A DNA stretch of 5,953 nucleotides from the NCBI GenBank assembly GCA_003646715.1, contig QMLL01000121.1, positions 1 to 5,953 of the forward strand. The letters are read 5' to 3'. Under the pieces are notes generated by a model, which was not told where the DNA came from, did not search any database, and saw only the letters and a program-made list of their open reading frames with translations. This document shows, piece by piece, positions 1 to 5,953 of this stretch. This DNA is from Deltaproteobacteria bacterium (lineage in GTDB: Bacteria > Desulfobacterota > Syntrophobacteria > B119-G9). Positions within the stretch are counted from its first letter, which is position 1; every line of letters begins with the position of its first letter. The position numbers and the translations under genes are program-made.

Positions 1-71
1 CCTTGTACTATCGTAGAAAATGTTATAAATGTAACAGTAGTAGGTGGTTCAATCTGCCCTGGCTGGTTTAA
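1..71 (+). CDS. Possible 3' end of an upstream gene, Cys-rich tail (partial)
   Basis: A reading frame open from the left edge ends at a TAA at 69-71. The visible tail reads YYRRKCYKCNSSRWF followed by a short hydrophobic end, NLPWLV. A CxxC pair flanked by Arg and aromatic residues resembles the second half of a zinc ribbon, as found at the ends of some small bacterial membrane or hypothetical proteins. Only about 22 codons are visible, so coding status cannot be proved and the resemblance is weak. If real, the gene ends 85 nt before the kinase start at 157 and runs in the same direction. Confidence 0.3.
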   Translation, partial: LYYRRKCYKCNSSRWFNLPWLV

Positions 72-142
72 TATCCTTATATAAAATGTGGTTTGTCTTT
101 GCAATGGAAAAAGGAGTTCCAGACACTCTGCCAATAGGCAAA

Positions 143-148
143 GAGGTG
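143..148 (+). promoter_or_regulatory. Ribosome binding site that selects a TTG start for the kinase gene
   Basis: GAGGTG at 143-148 is a six-base match to the anti-Shine-Dalgarno sequence and lies 8 nt before TTG at 157-159. The longest frame instead starts at GTG 88, which has no purine-rich site before it. Its extra 23 codons (Cys, Arg and Ser rich) have no place in a receiver fold. Starting at the TTG gives MKRKILVIEKD, a normal receiver N-terminus with the first beta strand at residues 4-8. Confidence 0.75.
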
Positions 149-156
149 CTAATCAA

Positions 157-1869
157 TTGAAACGTAAAATACTGGTAATAGAAAAAGACCAGGAAAAGCT
201 TGACGAGATTTCCGGGATACTTGCGGATGCCGGACATGTTGTCTTCTGGGCACAGGATGACCAGGAGGCGATAGAGATAGCCGAGAAGACTCGTCCAGAT
301 GTTATTGTTCTATTCATCCAGAGCCCGGAGCTCCACGGTTTTGATATTTTCCAGAGACTGAAAAACAGGGGTACGACGAGAGATATTGGAATCCTTCTGG
401 TAATAGAAAAATTCGTGGAAGATTTTGTGGCAAGGGCGATTAACCTCGGGGCATCGGATTACGTTATCTGGCCTGGATCTAAGGATGAATTATTAATGAG
501 GGTAAACGTTGTTGCCCGGGCAGCGGAAGAAAAATTGAAAGAACAACAGGCCCTTTCCCGGTATCGCGAGATTTTTGACGGTGAAACACATGGTTTCTTT
601 CTTACAACCCCGGAGGGCAAGTTTCTGGACTGTAATGAAACCCTGGTTCGCATGCTGGGCTACGATAGCAAAGAAGAACTGCTGGAAATAGACATTGAAA
701 AGCACCTCTACTGGGATGCCAGTGATAGAAAGCGCTTTAGAGCAGCAATGGAAAAAGCCGGCCGGGTGGATGGGATGTGTGTCCACTTTAAGAGAAAAGA
801 CGGCGAAAAAATCTCGATTTTGGTATCCGGCGAAGTGGTTCATGACGAAAAGGGAAGAATTATCGGGTATCAGGGAGAGAATATCCAGGTAAGAGAAGAT
901 AGGCGTGCCTGTGCCACGGGAGAGGGCTACGTGAGAAGCTTTCTCAAGCAAATTATCCCCGCACTTCCTTTTGGTGGCCAGCTTATGTCATTTATGAAAA
1001 TCACGGAGCTTATCGGGGAAAGGTATGAGAAGGTTAAGCGGTTGGGTATAGGGAGTTTTGGTGAAGTTTGGAAAGTGAGGGATATTGAATCTTCACAGAA
1101 AGATTTCTTCCTGGTGGCTAAAATACCGCTTGAGAAAAAGCTGAATCCTCAATTTAAGAAAGAAGCAAAGATCCTCGAAAAGCTTTTGGGGCATCCAAAC
1201 GCGGTAAGACTTGAGGACGTGGTTTACCACCGGGACCTTTTTGTTCTGATACAGGAATATGTTGAAGGTGACACCCTGGAAAAAAAGACTGTCCTTGGAG
1301 TTGAACCGCGGGATGCAGAGTCGATTATACGACAGCTTGTGGACATTGTTGCTTACGCACATAGCTTTCAGATTGCTCACAGGGACCTGAAACCGGAAAA
1401 CATCGTGGTGCAATCTAGGGGAAACGTAAAGTTACTTGACTTTGGTTCGGCAAAAGATCTGTCTCAGAAAACCTACAGCAGTACCATTATTGGATCAAGG
1501 CCGTACATGGCCCCTGAGCAGATTATGGGCAAGAGCACGATAGCGAGCGATGTTTGGGCAATTGGGGTAATCATGTATCTGTTGTATACTTCCTATCTAC
1601 CATTTTATCATGAAGTTCAGGAGGATCTGGTGGATATGATTTTAAAATACGATCCAATTCCTCCCAGTGAGTTCAATCCAGATATAGATACAAATATTGA
1701 AGAGATTATTCTAAAATGCCTAAAGAAAGACCTAGGGGAAAGGTATAGAGACGCTATAGAACTTAAGGAAGATCTCCTCCGCATAAATCCCGACTACGGA
1801 AAGAAGAAGGCTATGAACAATCTCAATACTACTGATCATAGTGAGCAGCAACGTCGCAGATCATTATAA
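157..1869 (+). CDS. Pseudo-receiver / PAS / Hanks-type Ser/Thr protein kinase
   Basis: A probable cytoplasmic Ser/Thr protein kinase of 570 residues with no membrane segment; residues are counted from the TTG at 157. Residues 1-125 form a receiver-like fold, but its signature residues are gone: the acidic pair is E9-K10, the phospho-acceptor Asp is F53 (VLFIQSPELHGF), the switch Thr is I83 and the invariant Lys is W105. A charged helical linker (about 117-135) leads to a PAS domain (about 136-246). The kinase domain (about 290-541) is complete: glycine loop GIGSFG (297-302), Lys322, helix-C Glu336, HRDLKPEN (408-415, catalytic Asp410), DFG (428-430), APE (452-454), Asp465 and Arg529. It is an RD kinase, so activation-loop phosphorylation is plausible. 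Input probably comes through PAS or partner binding, not receiver phosphorylation. The last 20 or so residues are a polar tail overlapping the convergent gene. Kinase assignment is secure; substrate is unknown. Confidence 0.93.
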   Translation: MKRKILVIEKDQEKLDEISGILADAGHVVFWAQDDQEAIEIAEKTRPDVIVLFIQSPELHGFDIFQRLKNRGTTRDIGILLVIEKFVEDFVARAINLGASDYVIWPGSKDELLMRVNVVARAAEEKLKEQQALSRYREIFDGETHGFFLTTPEGKFLDCNETLVRMLGYDSKEELLEIDIEKHLYWDASDRKRFRAAMEKAGRVDGMCVHFKRKDGEKISILVSGEVVHDEKGRIIGYQGENIQVREDRRACATGEGYVRSFLKQIIPALPFGGQLMSFMKITELIGERYEKVKRLGIGSFGEVWKVRDIESSQKDFFLVAKIPLEKKLNPQFKKEAKILEKLLGHPNAVRLEDVVYHRDLFVLIQEYVEGDTLEKKTVLGVEPRDAESIIRQLVDIVAYAHSFQIAHRDLKPENIVVQSRGNVKLLDFGSAKDLSQKTYSSTIIGSRPYMAPEQIMGKSTIASDVWAIGVIMYLLYTSYLPFYHEVQEDLVDMILKYDPIPPSEFNPDIDTNIEEIILKCLKKDLGERYRDAIELKEDLLRINPDYGKKKAMNNLNTTDHSEQQRRRSL

Positions 1870-2380
1870 GAATATCGGCATTTCTGCCTTCTTTGTCTTT
1901 TACCAGATCTTCTATTACCGCCTTGCAGGAGAAGCCGGCATTTCTGAAAGCAGCGATGGCGCCTCTGGAATCCAGTGGAACTTCTGCCCACAGTTTTTCC
2001 AGTCCGAATTCTGCTGCCAAATCGACTATTTCATTAAGCATTAGGGTTGCCAGCCCGAGTTTTTGGTACTCTGGAGATACCACTATCCTCACCTTTCCAA
2101 GATGTCTTTTCCATCCGAAAGGAACGCGGTGAAGGGTTACATCTGCCACGATTTTGTTTTCCACAGTGGCAAGTAACGGGAAGACTCTCTTGTAATCAAG
2201 ATTCTCTGCCCAGATTCTTACTACTGACTCGTCCCTGACATTGTGCCTGACAAATAATAGCAAATCATCAGGCAGGCTTTTAAAAAACTTTACAAGGGCA
2301 TCCGCATCACCCTTTACCATCGGACGAATCGTTACGATAGTACTGTCCTTTAACTTCCCTTGCTTGGCCACTATTTCCAT
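1829..2380 (-). CDS. GNAT-family N-acetyltransferase
   Basis: A 183-residue protein with a single GNAT fold, expected to transfer an acetyl group from acetyl-CoA to an amine. After a short lead, IRPMVKGDADAL (18-29) is the usual GNAT first strand and helix. Motif A lies at about 97-114, with VSPEYQKLGLA fitting the acetyl-CoA pyrophosphate loop Q/RxxGxG/A (Q106, G109, A111). GAIAAFRNAGF (140-150) is the motif B helix. The ATG at 2380 has a strong ribosome site, AGGGGGAG at 2386-2393, five nt away. It is the last gene in the minus-strand run, 83 nt after the phosphoesterase, and could be on the same transcript or have its own promoter; I found no convincing promoter in the gap. Its 3' end overlaps the convergent kinase gene by 41 bp. 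The substrate (protein lysine, small amine or peptide) cannot be told. Confidence 0.9.
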   Translation of the reverse strand: MEIVAKQGKLKDSTIVTIRPMVKGDADALVKFFKSLPDDLLLFVRHNVRDESVVRIWAENLDYKRVFPLLATVENKIVADVTLHRVPFGWKRHLGKVRIVVSPEYQKLGLATLMLNEIVDLAAEFGLEKLWAEVPLDSRGAIAAFRNAGFSCKAVIEDLVKDKEGRNADILIMICDVAAHYDQ

Positions 2381-2463
2381 ACGTTCTCCCCCTTCTTTTT
2401 CCCGAAAGTAAACTGAGCGATCCTAATTTCTGATAAAATGTCTTAATCCCGCTAATGTCTGTT

Positions 2464-3210
2464 TTAGACTCCTTCTGCGAGTCTTTCAGCCAGAAAAGAT
2501 GGCAGTTCCGCTTTCAGAATTTTTTGCTGAGCTTTATATAAATCATATGGTACTGAGTAAAAAGTTATCTTTGCTTCCTCGGGTTCAAATGTAAGAAACG
2601 ATGCCCGCCAGTCATTCTGTCTCGGTTGACCCACGCTGCCAGGGTTTATCAAATACATTTCTTCCGGGTTAAGGTGTATAGGGTTTTCATTCAGCTTCAA
2701 TTGTTTTACTTTACCCCTGACATCCCTGGACCACACTGCCTGGCGGTGTGTATGTCCGAAAAAACAAATATTTATCCTCTGGTATTCCTTTCTCATAATA
2801 TTGAACATGCGCCTGGCCTGAAATGGTTTTACAATATAACTATCATTGCTTTTCAAAGTGCCGTGGCAAGCAATGAATCTGTCCCACACAATGGCAAGCA
2901 ATGGCAGTTTTTTCAGAAAATCCTTGTTTTCCTTTGAGAGCTTGAAATGAGACCAGCGGATTGCCTGGTTCGCAAAAACATTGAAAGATTCTCGAGCTGT
3001 GAGGTCATGCACTGCAGAATCATGGTTTCCTGAAACACTGATAGCTTCACACTTCCTGATCTCAGTAACGCATTCATCAGGGCTGGCATTGTAGCCAACT
3101 ATGTCACCCAGGTTTACTATGACGTCTACTTTTTCTTTGTCTATTTTCCTGAGCACTGCGTGAAGGGCTTCAATATTCGAATGAATGTCGGATATGATAG
3201 CAATTTTCAT
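2464..3210 (-). CDS. Calcineurin-like metallophosphoesterase (YfcE/MJ0936-like type)
   Basis: A 248-residue two-metal phosphoesterase. All five blocks are intact: DIH (Asp8, His10), GDIVGY (Asp36), GNHD (61-64), CHG (His116) and GHTH (152-155), followed by NPGSVGQPR (189-197), which is typical of the compact YfcE/MJ0936 group. No signal peptide or membrane segment is seen, so it should be cytoplasmic. Family members hydrolyse phosphodiesters or phosphomonoesters with Mn or similar metals, and some related enzymes act on phosphoproteins or nucleotides; the substrate here is unknown. The gene starts 3 nt after the stop of the VWA gene (TAA-AAG-ATG) with only a weak A-rich ribosome site, pointing to translational coupling. 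The C-terminal 30 or so residues form a charged helix-like end. Confidence 0.94.
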   Translation of the reverse strand: MKIAIISDIHSNIEALHAVLRKIDKEKVDVIVNLGDIVGYNASPDECVTEIRKCEAISVSGNHDSAVHDLTARESFNVFANQAIRWSHFKLSKENKDFLKKLPLLAIVWDRFIACHGTLKSNDSYIVKPFQARRMFNIMRKEYQRINICFFGHTHRQAVWSRDVRGKVKQLKLNENPIHLNPEEMYLINPGSVGQPRQNDWRASFLTFEPEEAKITFYSVPYDLYKAQQKILKAELPSFLAERLAEGV

Positions 3211-3213
3211 CTT

Positions 3214-4788
3214 TTAATTATGTATATATTTCTTTATCTGACCAAGCACTATATTCATGATGTCATGAGGCTTCTCTATCCCGTAAACAGAAACGTTTTG
3301 CATCTTACTGGCCGCCTGTTGAAAGCGTTCAACACCTTTCTTTTCCCCAACATAAACAGCAGTAACCCTGATGTTTTTCAAGGATTCAAATAGCTTGATC
3401 AGGTGTTCAAGATTAGTAATTTCCATATCAGTAATGAGGAATATATCAAGTTGTTTATTCCCGATCATTCCAGAAAGTAAATTTATCTCTAGTGCAGTTC
3501 CTCCTCCGAAATAGGTGCAAATAGTTTCATAGATTTCCTGGCGATCTCTGGAGTCGACAATCAATTTTCTGTTTCCCGCGGGAGCGTCGCTGAAGTTATA
3601 GACCGATACCGATGCCCCTTCCCGAAGGTAGGCGTCTGCGGCACAGCTGGCGCCCAGTACAGCATAAGAAAGTGTTTGAGAAGGGTTGGGCATACTTCCG
3701 GATGAATCTATCATGATCATGCAATCGGGCACCCTATCCTGTGATGTGTATCCTTCACCTTCTCTTTTTTTCCATTTGACAGTAAGCGGTGGGAGGATTT
3801 TTCCCATGCTGTTCCAGATATCTATATCATAAAACGGATCGGATACACTCCATTGCTCATGAGAAAACGGATATAGAGCGCCGTCCTTCCTGATCTCTCT
3901 CTTTCTAATCCGCATCCGGTATTTATCCGCCAGGCACATGTAGAAAAGCGTATTTGCTCGTATTTCACTTCCCAGGCTCCTGCCCATTTTGCCTCCTGGT
4001 TCTCCATCTTCGGACTTTCCATATGCGTGTTTTACAGATGAAAAGATGCGCTCAAATGCGGTAGGATCCTCGGTCTGTTGAGCCAGACCTCGGAATGATT
4101 CCGGGAGCTCCATGGTTCCATAGGAATACACATCATGGTATCCCATAGGGGGTGGCGCCAAGGTCTTATCTGACAACAGTTGGGGCAAGTATTTCCTGAG
4201 AGCACGTGCTACTTTCCTGATACTTCTAAACCAATTCTTCCTGTCCAGGTAGTTTATTTCTGATAAGTATTCTATGGTTCCACAATCCAAAATCGAACTT
4301 TTGGCCCAAGGCTTGTCTCCGCGTATTTTGGCATAAACTGGCAACAGAATCCTTAGAAACGGATTATCACAGTTGGAAACTGCTTTGAGGATAAGTTCGA
4401 TCCCGTTCCATCCGTGATCAAAACAGTAACAGTCAACAACCATATCCAGGAATAAGTCTACAACGAAACGTCCGTAATATGGACTTTGCAGAATTGTGGT
4501 GGCTTCGTTGAATAGTTCAATATGCGTCCTGAGATCCCACGGGCATACGGAGTGATGGGCAAGCCCATGAGTCAGGATAGCACCCAGAACATCTATAGGA
4601 GATATTTTTTCACAGTACTTACACAAGAAATTTTCGTTAACCAGGATTTTTCTGTTTCTGATTGCCATTGCAGGCCAGCTAGAAGGAAACGTGGTTATTT
4701 CAGGCATGGGGCTTTCAGGAAACAGCAACCGTTTTCTTACAACTTGCCACGTATTTTTCAGAAGATTTTCGGATCTGTTTGCATGCAT
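3214..4788 (-). CDS. VWA-domain protein with metallopeptidase-like N-terminal domain
   Basis: A 524-residue protein of two parts. The C-terminal part (about 355-520) is a von Willebrand A domain with a complete metal-ion-dependent adhesion site: DSSGS (361-365), Thr431 after a glycine run, and Asp454 in LITD. It should bind Mg and a partner protein. The N-terminal part (about 40-200) resembles the metallopeptidase-like domain that precedes VWA in DUF2201-type proteins: LTHGLAHH (72-79), then DLFLDMVVD (111-119) in the place of the third-ligand helix. The HExxH glutamate is Gly75, so peptidase activity is unlikely. A CxxC (56-59) lies nearby. The middle (about 250-345) is charged and glycine-containing, probably flexible. 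No signal peptide is seen. The ATG at 4788 has only a modest site (AGGT, about 6 nt upstream), and a later start is possible. The gene is 56 nt after the GXGXG gene and 3 nt before the phosphoesterase. VWA is secure; the N-terminal assignment is moderate. Confidence 0.88.
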   Translation of the reverse strand: MHANRSENLLKNTWQVVRKRLLFPESPMPEITTFPSSWPAMAIRNRKILVNENFLCKYCEKISPIDVLGAILTHGLAHHSVCPWDLRTHIELFNEATTILQSPYYGRFVVDLFLDMVVDCYCFDHGWNGIELILKAVSNCDNPFLRILLPVYAKIRGDKPWAKSSILDCGTIEYLSEINYLDRKNWFRSIRKVARALRKYLPQLLSDKTLAPPPMGYHDVYSYGTMELPESFRGLAQQTEDPTAFERIFSSVKHAYGKSEDGEPGGKMGRSLGSEIRANTLFYMCLADKYRMRIRKREIRKDGALYPFSHEQWSVSDPFYDIDIWNSMGKILPPLTVKWKKREGEGYTSQDRVPDCMIMIDSSGSMPNPSQTLSYAVLGASCAADAYLREGASVSVYNFSDAPAGNRKLIVDSRDRQEIYETICTYFGGGTALEINLLSGMIGNKQLDIFLITDMEITNLEHLIKLFESLKNIRVTAVYVGEKKGVERFQQAASKMQNVSVYGIEKPHDIMNIVLGQIKKYIHN

Positions 4789-4844
4789 TGTGTACCTGAG
4801 CTAACTGAAGCGTCTGCCTGGGGTAGCTTGGTCAGCCTCGCTGG

Positions 4845-5510
4845 TTACTCTCTCCAGTGTTCTCTTATTTCTCCCTTTATTACCTTTCCCAGACTTTCTA
4901 TTTTACCGGTGACCAAAAAATTTCCACCCCTCATCCACTCACAAGCAAATCTACCACATGATCCATTTATTACGATTCTGCCACCTTTCATTCCCGTACC
5001 GGCCCAGTCTCGAACGTTACCGCTAACAGAGATGGTTCCCCCGGAAAGATTCGTACCCAAGAAGTCCCCGGTGTTTCCGTCAATCTCGATAGTCTTGCCT
5101 TCGGGCAACTGATAGCCAAGAAAATGCACCAAATGATTCGAATCTGGGATTTCCAGGAAGAATAGTTTCCCGGGACTTGTGTTAATCAATGCGGATATAA
5201 AAATTCCTCCCTTGATGGAATCAAAAGGCGCCTTGATAAGTTCCAGACAGAGTTTGTAAGTGAAATCCTCTATCTGGCTTGCTGAAAACGCATAATTTTC
5301 AACTAGTTTGATGATTTTCTTGTATAAACCTTCGATAACTGTATTGTTTAAAACGATCGCTGCTAATGGTGTGCTTTCCTCTCTGATTTTCTCAAAGAAT
5401 GGCAAGATAGGTAATATGTTGGATTCCTGTTCTCTTCCTGTTTTGGAGATGCTGGTTTTACTGGGATGATCCTCGAAATAATCCCTGAACGCTTCAAATG
5501 GATTCTTCAT
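4845..5510 (-). CDS. Stand-alone GXGXG (glutamate synthase / FwdC-type beta-helix) protein
   Basis: A 221-residue protein. Residues about 138-213 carry the repeating pattern of the GXGXG right-handed beta-helix: IDGNTGDFLGTNLSGG, then VSGNVRDWAGTGMKGG, then INGSCGRFACEWMRGG. Each repeat has a G-rich turn followed by a short strand such as TISVSG or RIVING. This domain is known from the C-terminus of the glutamate synthase large subunit and from FwdC/FmdC of formylmethanofuran dehydrogenase, where it is structural. Here there is no amidotransferase, FMN or iron-sulfur part. The first 130 residues are a helical then strand-containing region I do not recognise. The ATG at 5510 is the first possible start, because an in-frame TAA lies just upstream, but no good ribosome site is close. 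It is first in the run below the promoter at 5565-5593. The domain is clear; the role is unknown, perhaps a scaffold for the downstream proteins. Confidence 0.87.
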   Translation of the reverse strand: MKNPFEAFRDYFEDHPSKTSISKTGREQESNILPILPFFEKIREESTPLAAIVLNNTVIEGLYKKIIKLVENYAFSASQIEDFTYKLCLELIKAPFDSIKGGIFISALINTSPGKLFFLEIPDSNHLVHFLGYQLPEGKTIEIDGNTGDFLGTNLSGGTISVSGNVRDWAGTGMKGGRIVINGSCGRFACEWMRGGNFLVTGKIESLGKVIKGEIREHWRE

Positions 5511-5523
5511 GGCTTATGAACGC

Positions 5524-5547
5524 TTCCTACGTATACAGGAAACCTGT
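5524..5547 (-). repeat. Two overlapping inverted repeats in the 5' leader
   Basis: On the plus strand TTCCT (5524-5528) pairs with AGGAA (5537-5541) across 8 nt, and ACAGG (5535-5539) pairs with CCTGT (5543-5547) across AAA. The two share bases 5535-5541, so in RNA they could not form together. They lie between the predicted transcription start near 5558 and the ATG at 5510. The stems are only 5 bp, so this may be chance, an operator, or a weak leader switch. Confidence 0.25.
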
Positions 5548-5564
5548 GCTTATCGTGGCGCAGG

Positions 5565-5593
5565 AGTATAAGTTAATAGGGATTAAGCGTCAA
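5565..5593 (-). promoter_or_regulatory. Sigma70-type promoter for the GXGXG-VWA-phosphoesterase run
   Basis: Read on the minus strand, TTGACG (5593-5588) is the -35 box and TATACT (5570-5565) the -10 box, separated by exactly 17 nt; each is one base off consensus. A run of T residues lies directly upstream of the -35, as in an UP-like element. Transcription should start near 5558, giving a leader of roughly 48 nt before the ATG at 5510. The stretch sits in the gap between the right-edge acetyltransferase and the GXGXG gene. Confidence 0.72.
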
Positions 5594-5668
5594 GAAAAAA
5601 GTCTATCATATTAGGTGGTATTTTTTAGCGCACACTTCTCCACACTCCTTTTTTTGAAAGTATTACTT

Positions 5669-5953
5669 CTAGTATTTCCTCTGCATGATCACGTAGTCCC
5701 TGGTGAAGTCGTAGTCGGTGTAGTCGGCACCCTGGAATAGCTTTATTGCGGCAACGTTGGAGTTAGGTATCTTGGCCCAAACAGTCATGCCTTTCACCGG
5801 GAGCTTTTCAAGCATCTGCTTACCGAAACCCTTTAGTCGATATTCAGGCAGGACAGATATGTGGATCCAGTTTTTATCGTATAAGCATATGCATCCAATG
5901 GGGTTTCCATCGAGTTCTGCTACCCAGCCGCATTTTTTCTTCATTATTTTCTC
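5669..5953 (-). CDS. GNAT-family N-acetyltransferase (5' end outside window)
   Basis: The C-terminal 94 or so codons of a GNAT acetyltransferase are visible. Counting from the ATG at 5944, WVAELDGNPIGCICLY (7-22) matches strands 2-3, VLPEYRLKGFG (31-41) is motif A with the acetyl-CoA loop R36xxGxG41, and NSNVAAIKLFQGADY (61-75) is the motif B helix and following strand. The first GNAT strand and helices are absent, and the frame stays open through the ATG to the window edge (E-K-I before Met), so the ATG is probably internal and the gene continues to the right. It ends at TAG 5669-5671, 158 nt before the GXGXG start, with no clear hairpin terminator. The substrate is unknown. It shows no close likeness to the other acetyltransferase at 1829-2380. 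Confidence 0.82.
   Translation of the reverse strand, partial: EKIMKKKCGWVAELDGNPIGCICLYDKNWIHISVLPEYRLKGFGKQMLEKLPVKGMTVWAKIPNSNVAAIKLFQGADYTDYDFTRDYVIMQRKY

Noticed and set aside
3..29. TTGTAC and TATAAA as a kinase promoter
   Set aside because: The spacer is only 15 nt, and the stretch overlaps a possible coding end; too weak to call.
86..160. Short plus-strand frame from ATG 86 (MWFVFAMEKG...) ending at TGA 158-160, overlapping the kinase TTG
   Set aside because: No ribosome site before it and no recognisable protein; its sequence is mostly the kinase leader read in another frame.
493..951. Minus-strand frame of 152 codons within the kinase gene
   Set aside because: It is opposite clear receiver and PAS coding sequence and shows no family features.
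1876..1902. GGCA-TTTC-TGCC followed by a T-rich stretch, a possible terminator after the kinase gene
   Set aside because: The stem is only 4 bp and the T tract is broken; it also lies in acetyltransferase coding sequence and is explained by its codons.
1876..1946. Direct repeat CGGCATTTCTG at 1876-1886 and 1936-1946, 60 bp apart
   Set aside because: Both copies encode Arg-Asn-Ala in the acetyltransferase; an 11-base match is probably chance codon use.
2381..2463. Promoter for the minus-strand acetyltransferase in the 83-nt gap
   Set aside because: A TAGGAT-like -10 is present, but no fair -35 lies 16-18 nt away.
4522..5112. Long plus-strand frame of 196 codons opposite the GXGXG and VWA genes
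   Set aside because: It crosses two well-supported minus-strand genes and has no domain or composition typical of a real protein.
5594..5668. Terminator after the right-edge acetyltransferase
   Set aside because: T runs are present but no stem longer than 4 bp pairs before them.

Overview
The window reads as bacterial DNA of middling GC (about the mid-40s percent by eye), with Shine-Dalgarno (SD) sites, a textbook sigma70-type promoter and a TTG-started gene. The mix of a Hanks-type Ser/Thr kinase joined to receiver and PAS modules, a von Willebrand A (VWA) protein, a calcineurin-type phosphoesterase and a free-standing GXGXG (glutamate-synthase C-terminal type) domain suits an environmental bacterium with a large signalling repertoire, such as a deltaproteobacterial or planctomycete lineage. 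The sequence does not fix the taxon.

Layout: bases 1-71 may be the 3' end of a plus-strand gene with a small Cys-rich tail. A plus-strand kinase follows (157-1869): degenerate receiver, PAS, then a complete Ser/Thr kinase. Everything to its right is on the minus strand. In transcription order these are a partial acetyltransferase at the right edge (5953-5669), a strong promoter (5593-5565), a GXGXG protein (5510-4845), a VWA protein with a metallopeptidase-like N-terminus (4788-3214), a metallophosphoesterase (3210-2464) and a second acetyltransferase (2380-1829). The last gene runs 41 bp into the 3' end of the kinase gene. There is no gene-free stretch above 300 bases. No tRNA, rRNA, CRISPR array or insertion sequence was seen.

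How it may work together: the promoter at 5565-5593 probably drives GXGXG, VWA and phosphoesterase as one transcript. The last two are separated by only 3 nt and the first two by 56 nt. The acetyltransferase follows after 83 nt with its own strong ribosome site. Two proteins have lost catalytic residues while keeping their folds: the kinase's receiver lacks the phospho-acceptor Asp and the other signature residues, and the VWA protein carries HGLAH where a zinc peptidase would have HExxH. The kinase, phosphoesterase and acetyltransferase are potential modifying enzymes, and the VWA and GXGXG proteins look like scaffold or binding parts. That these form one module is inference from position only.
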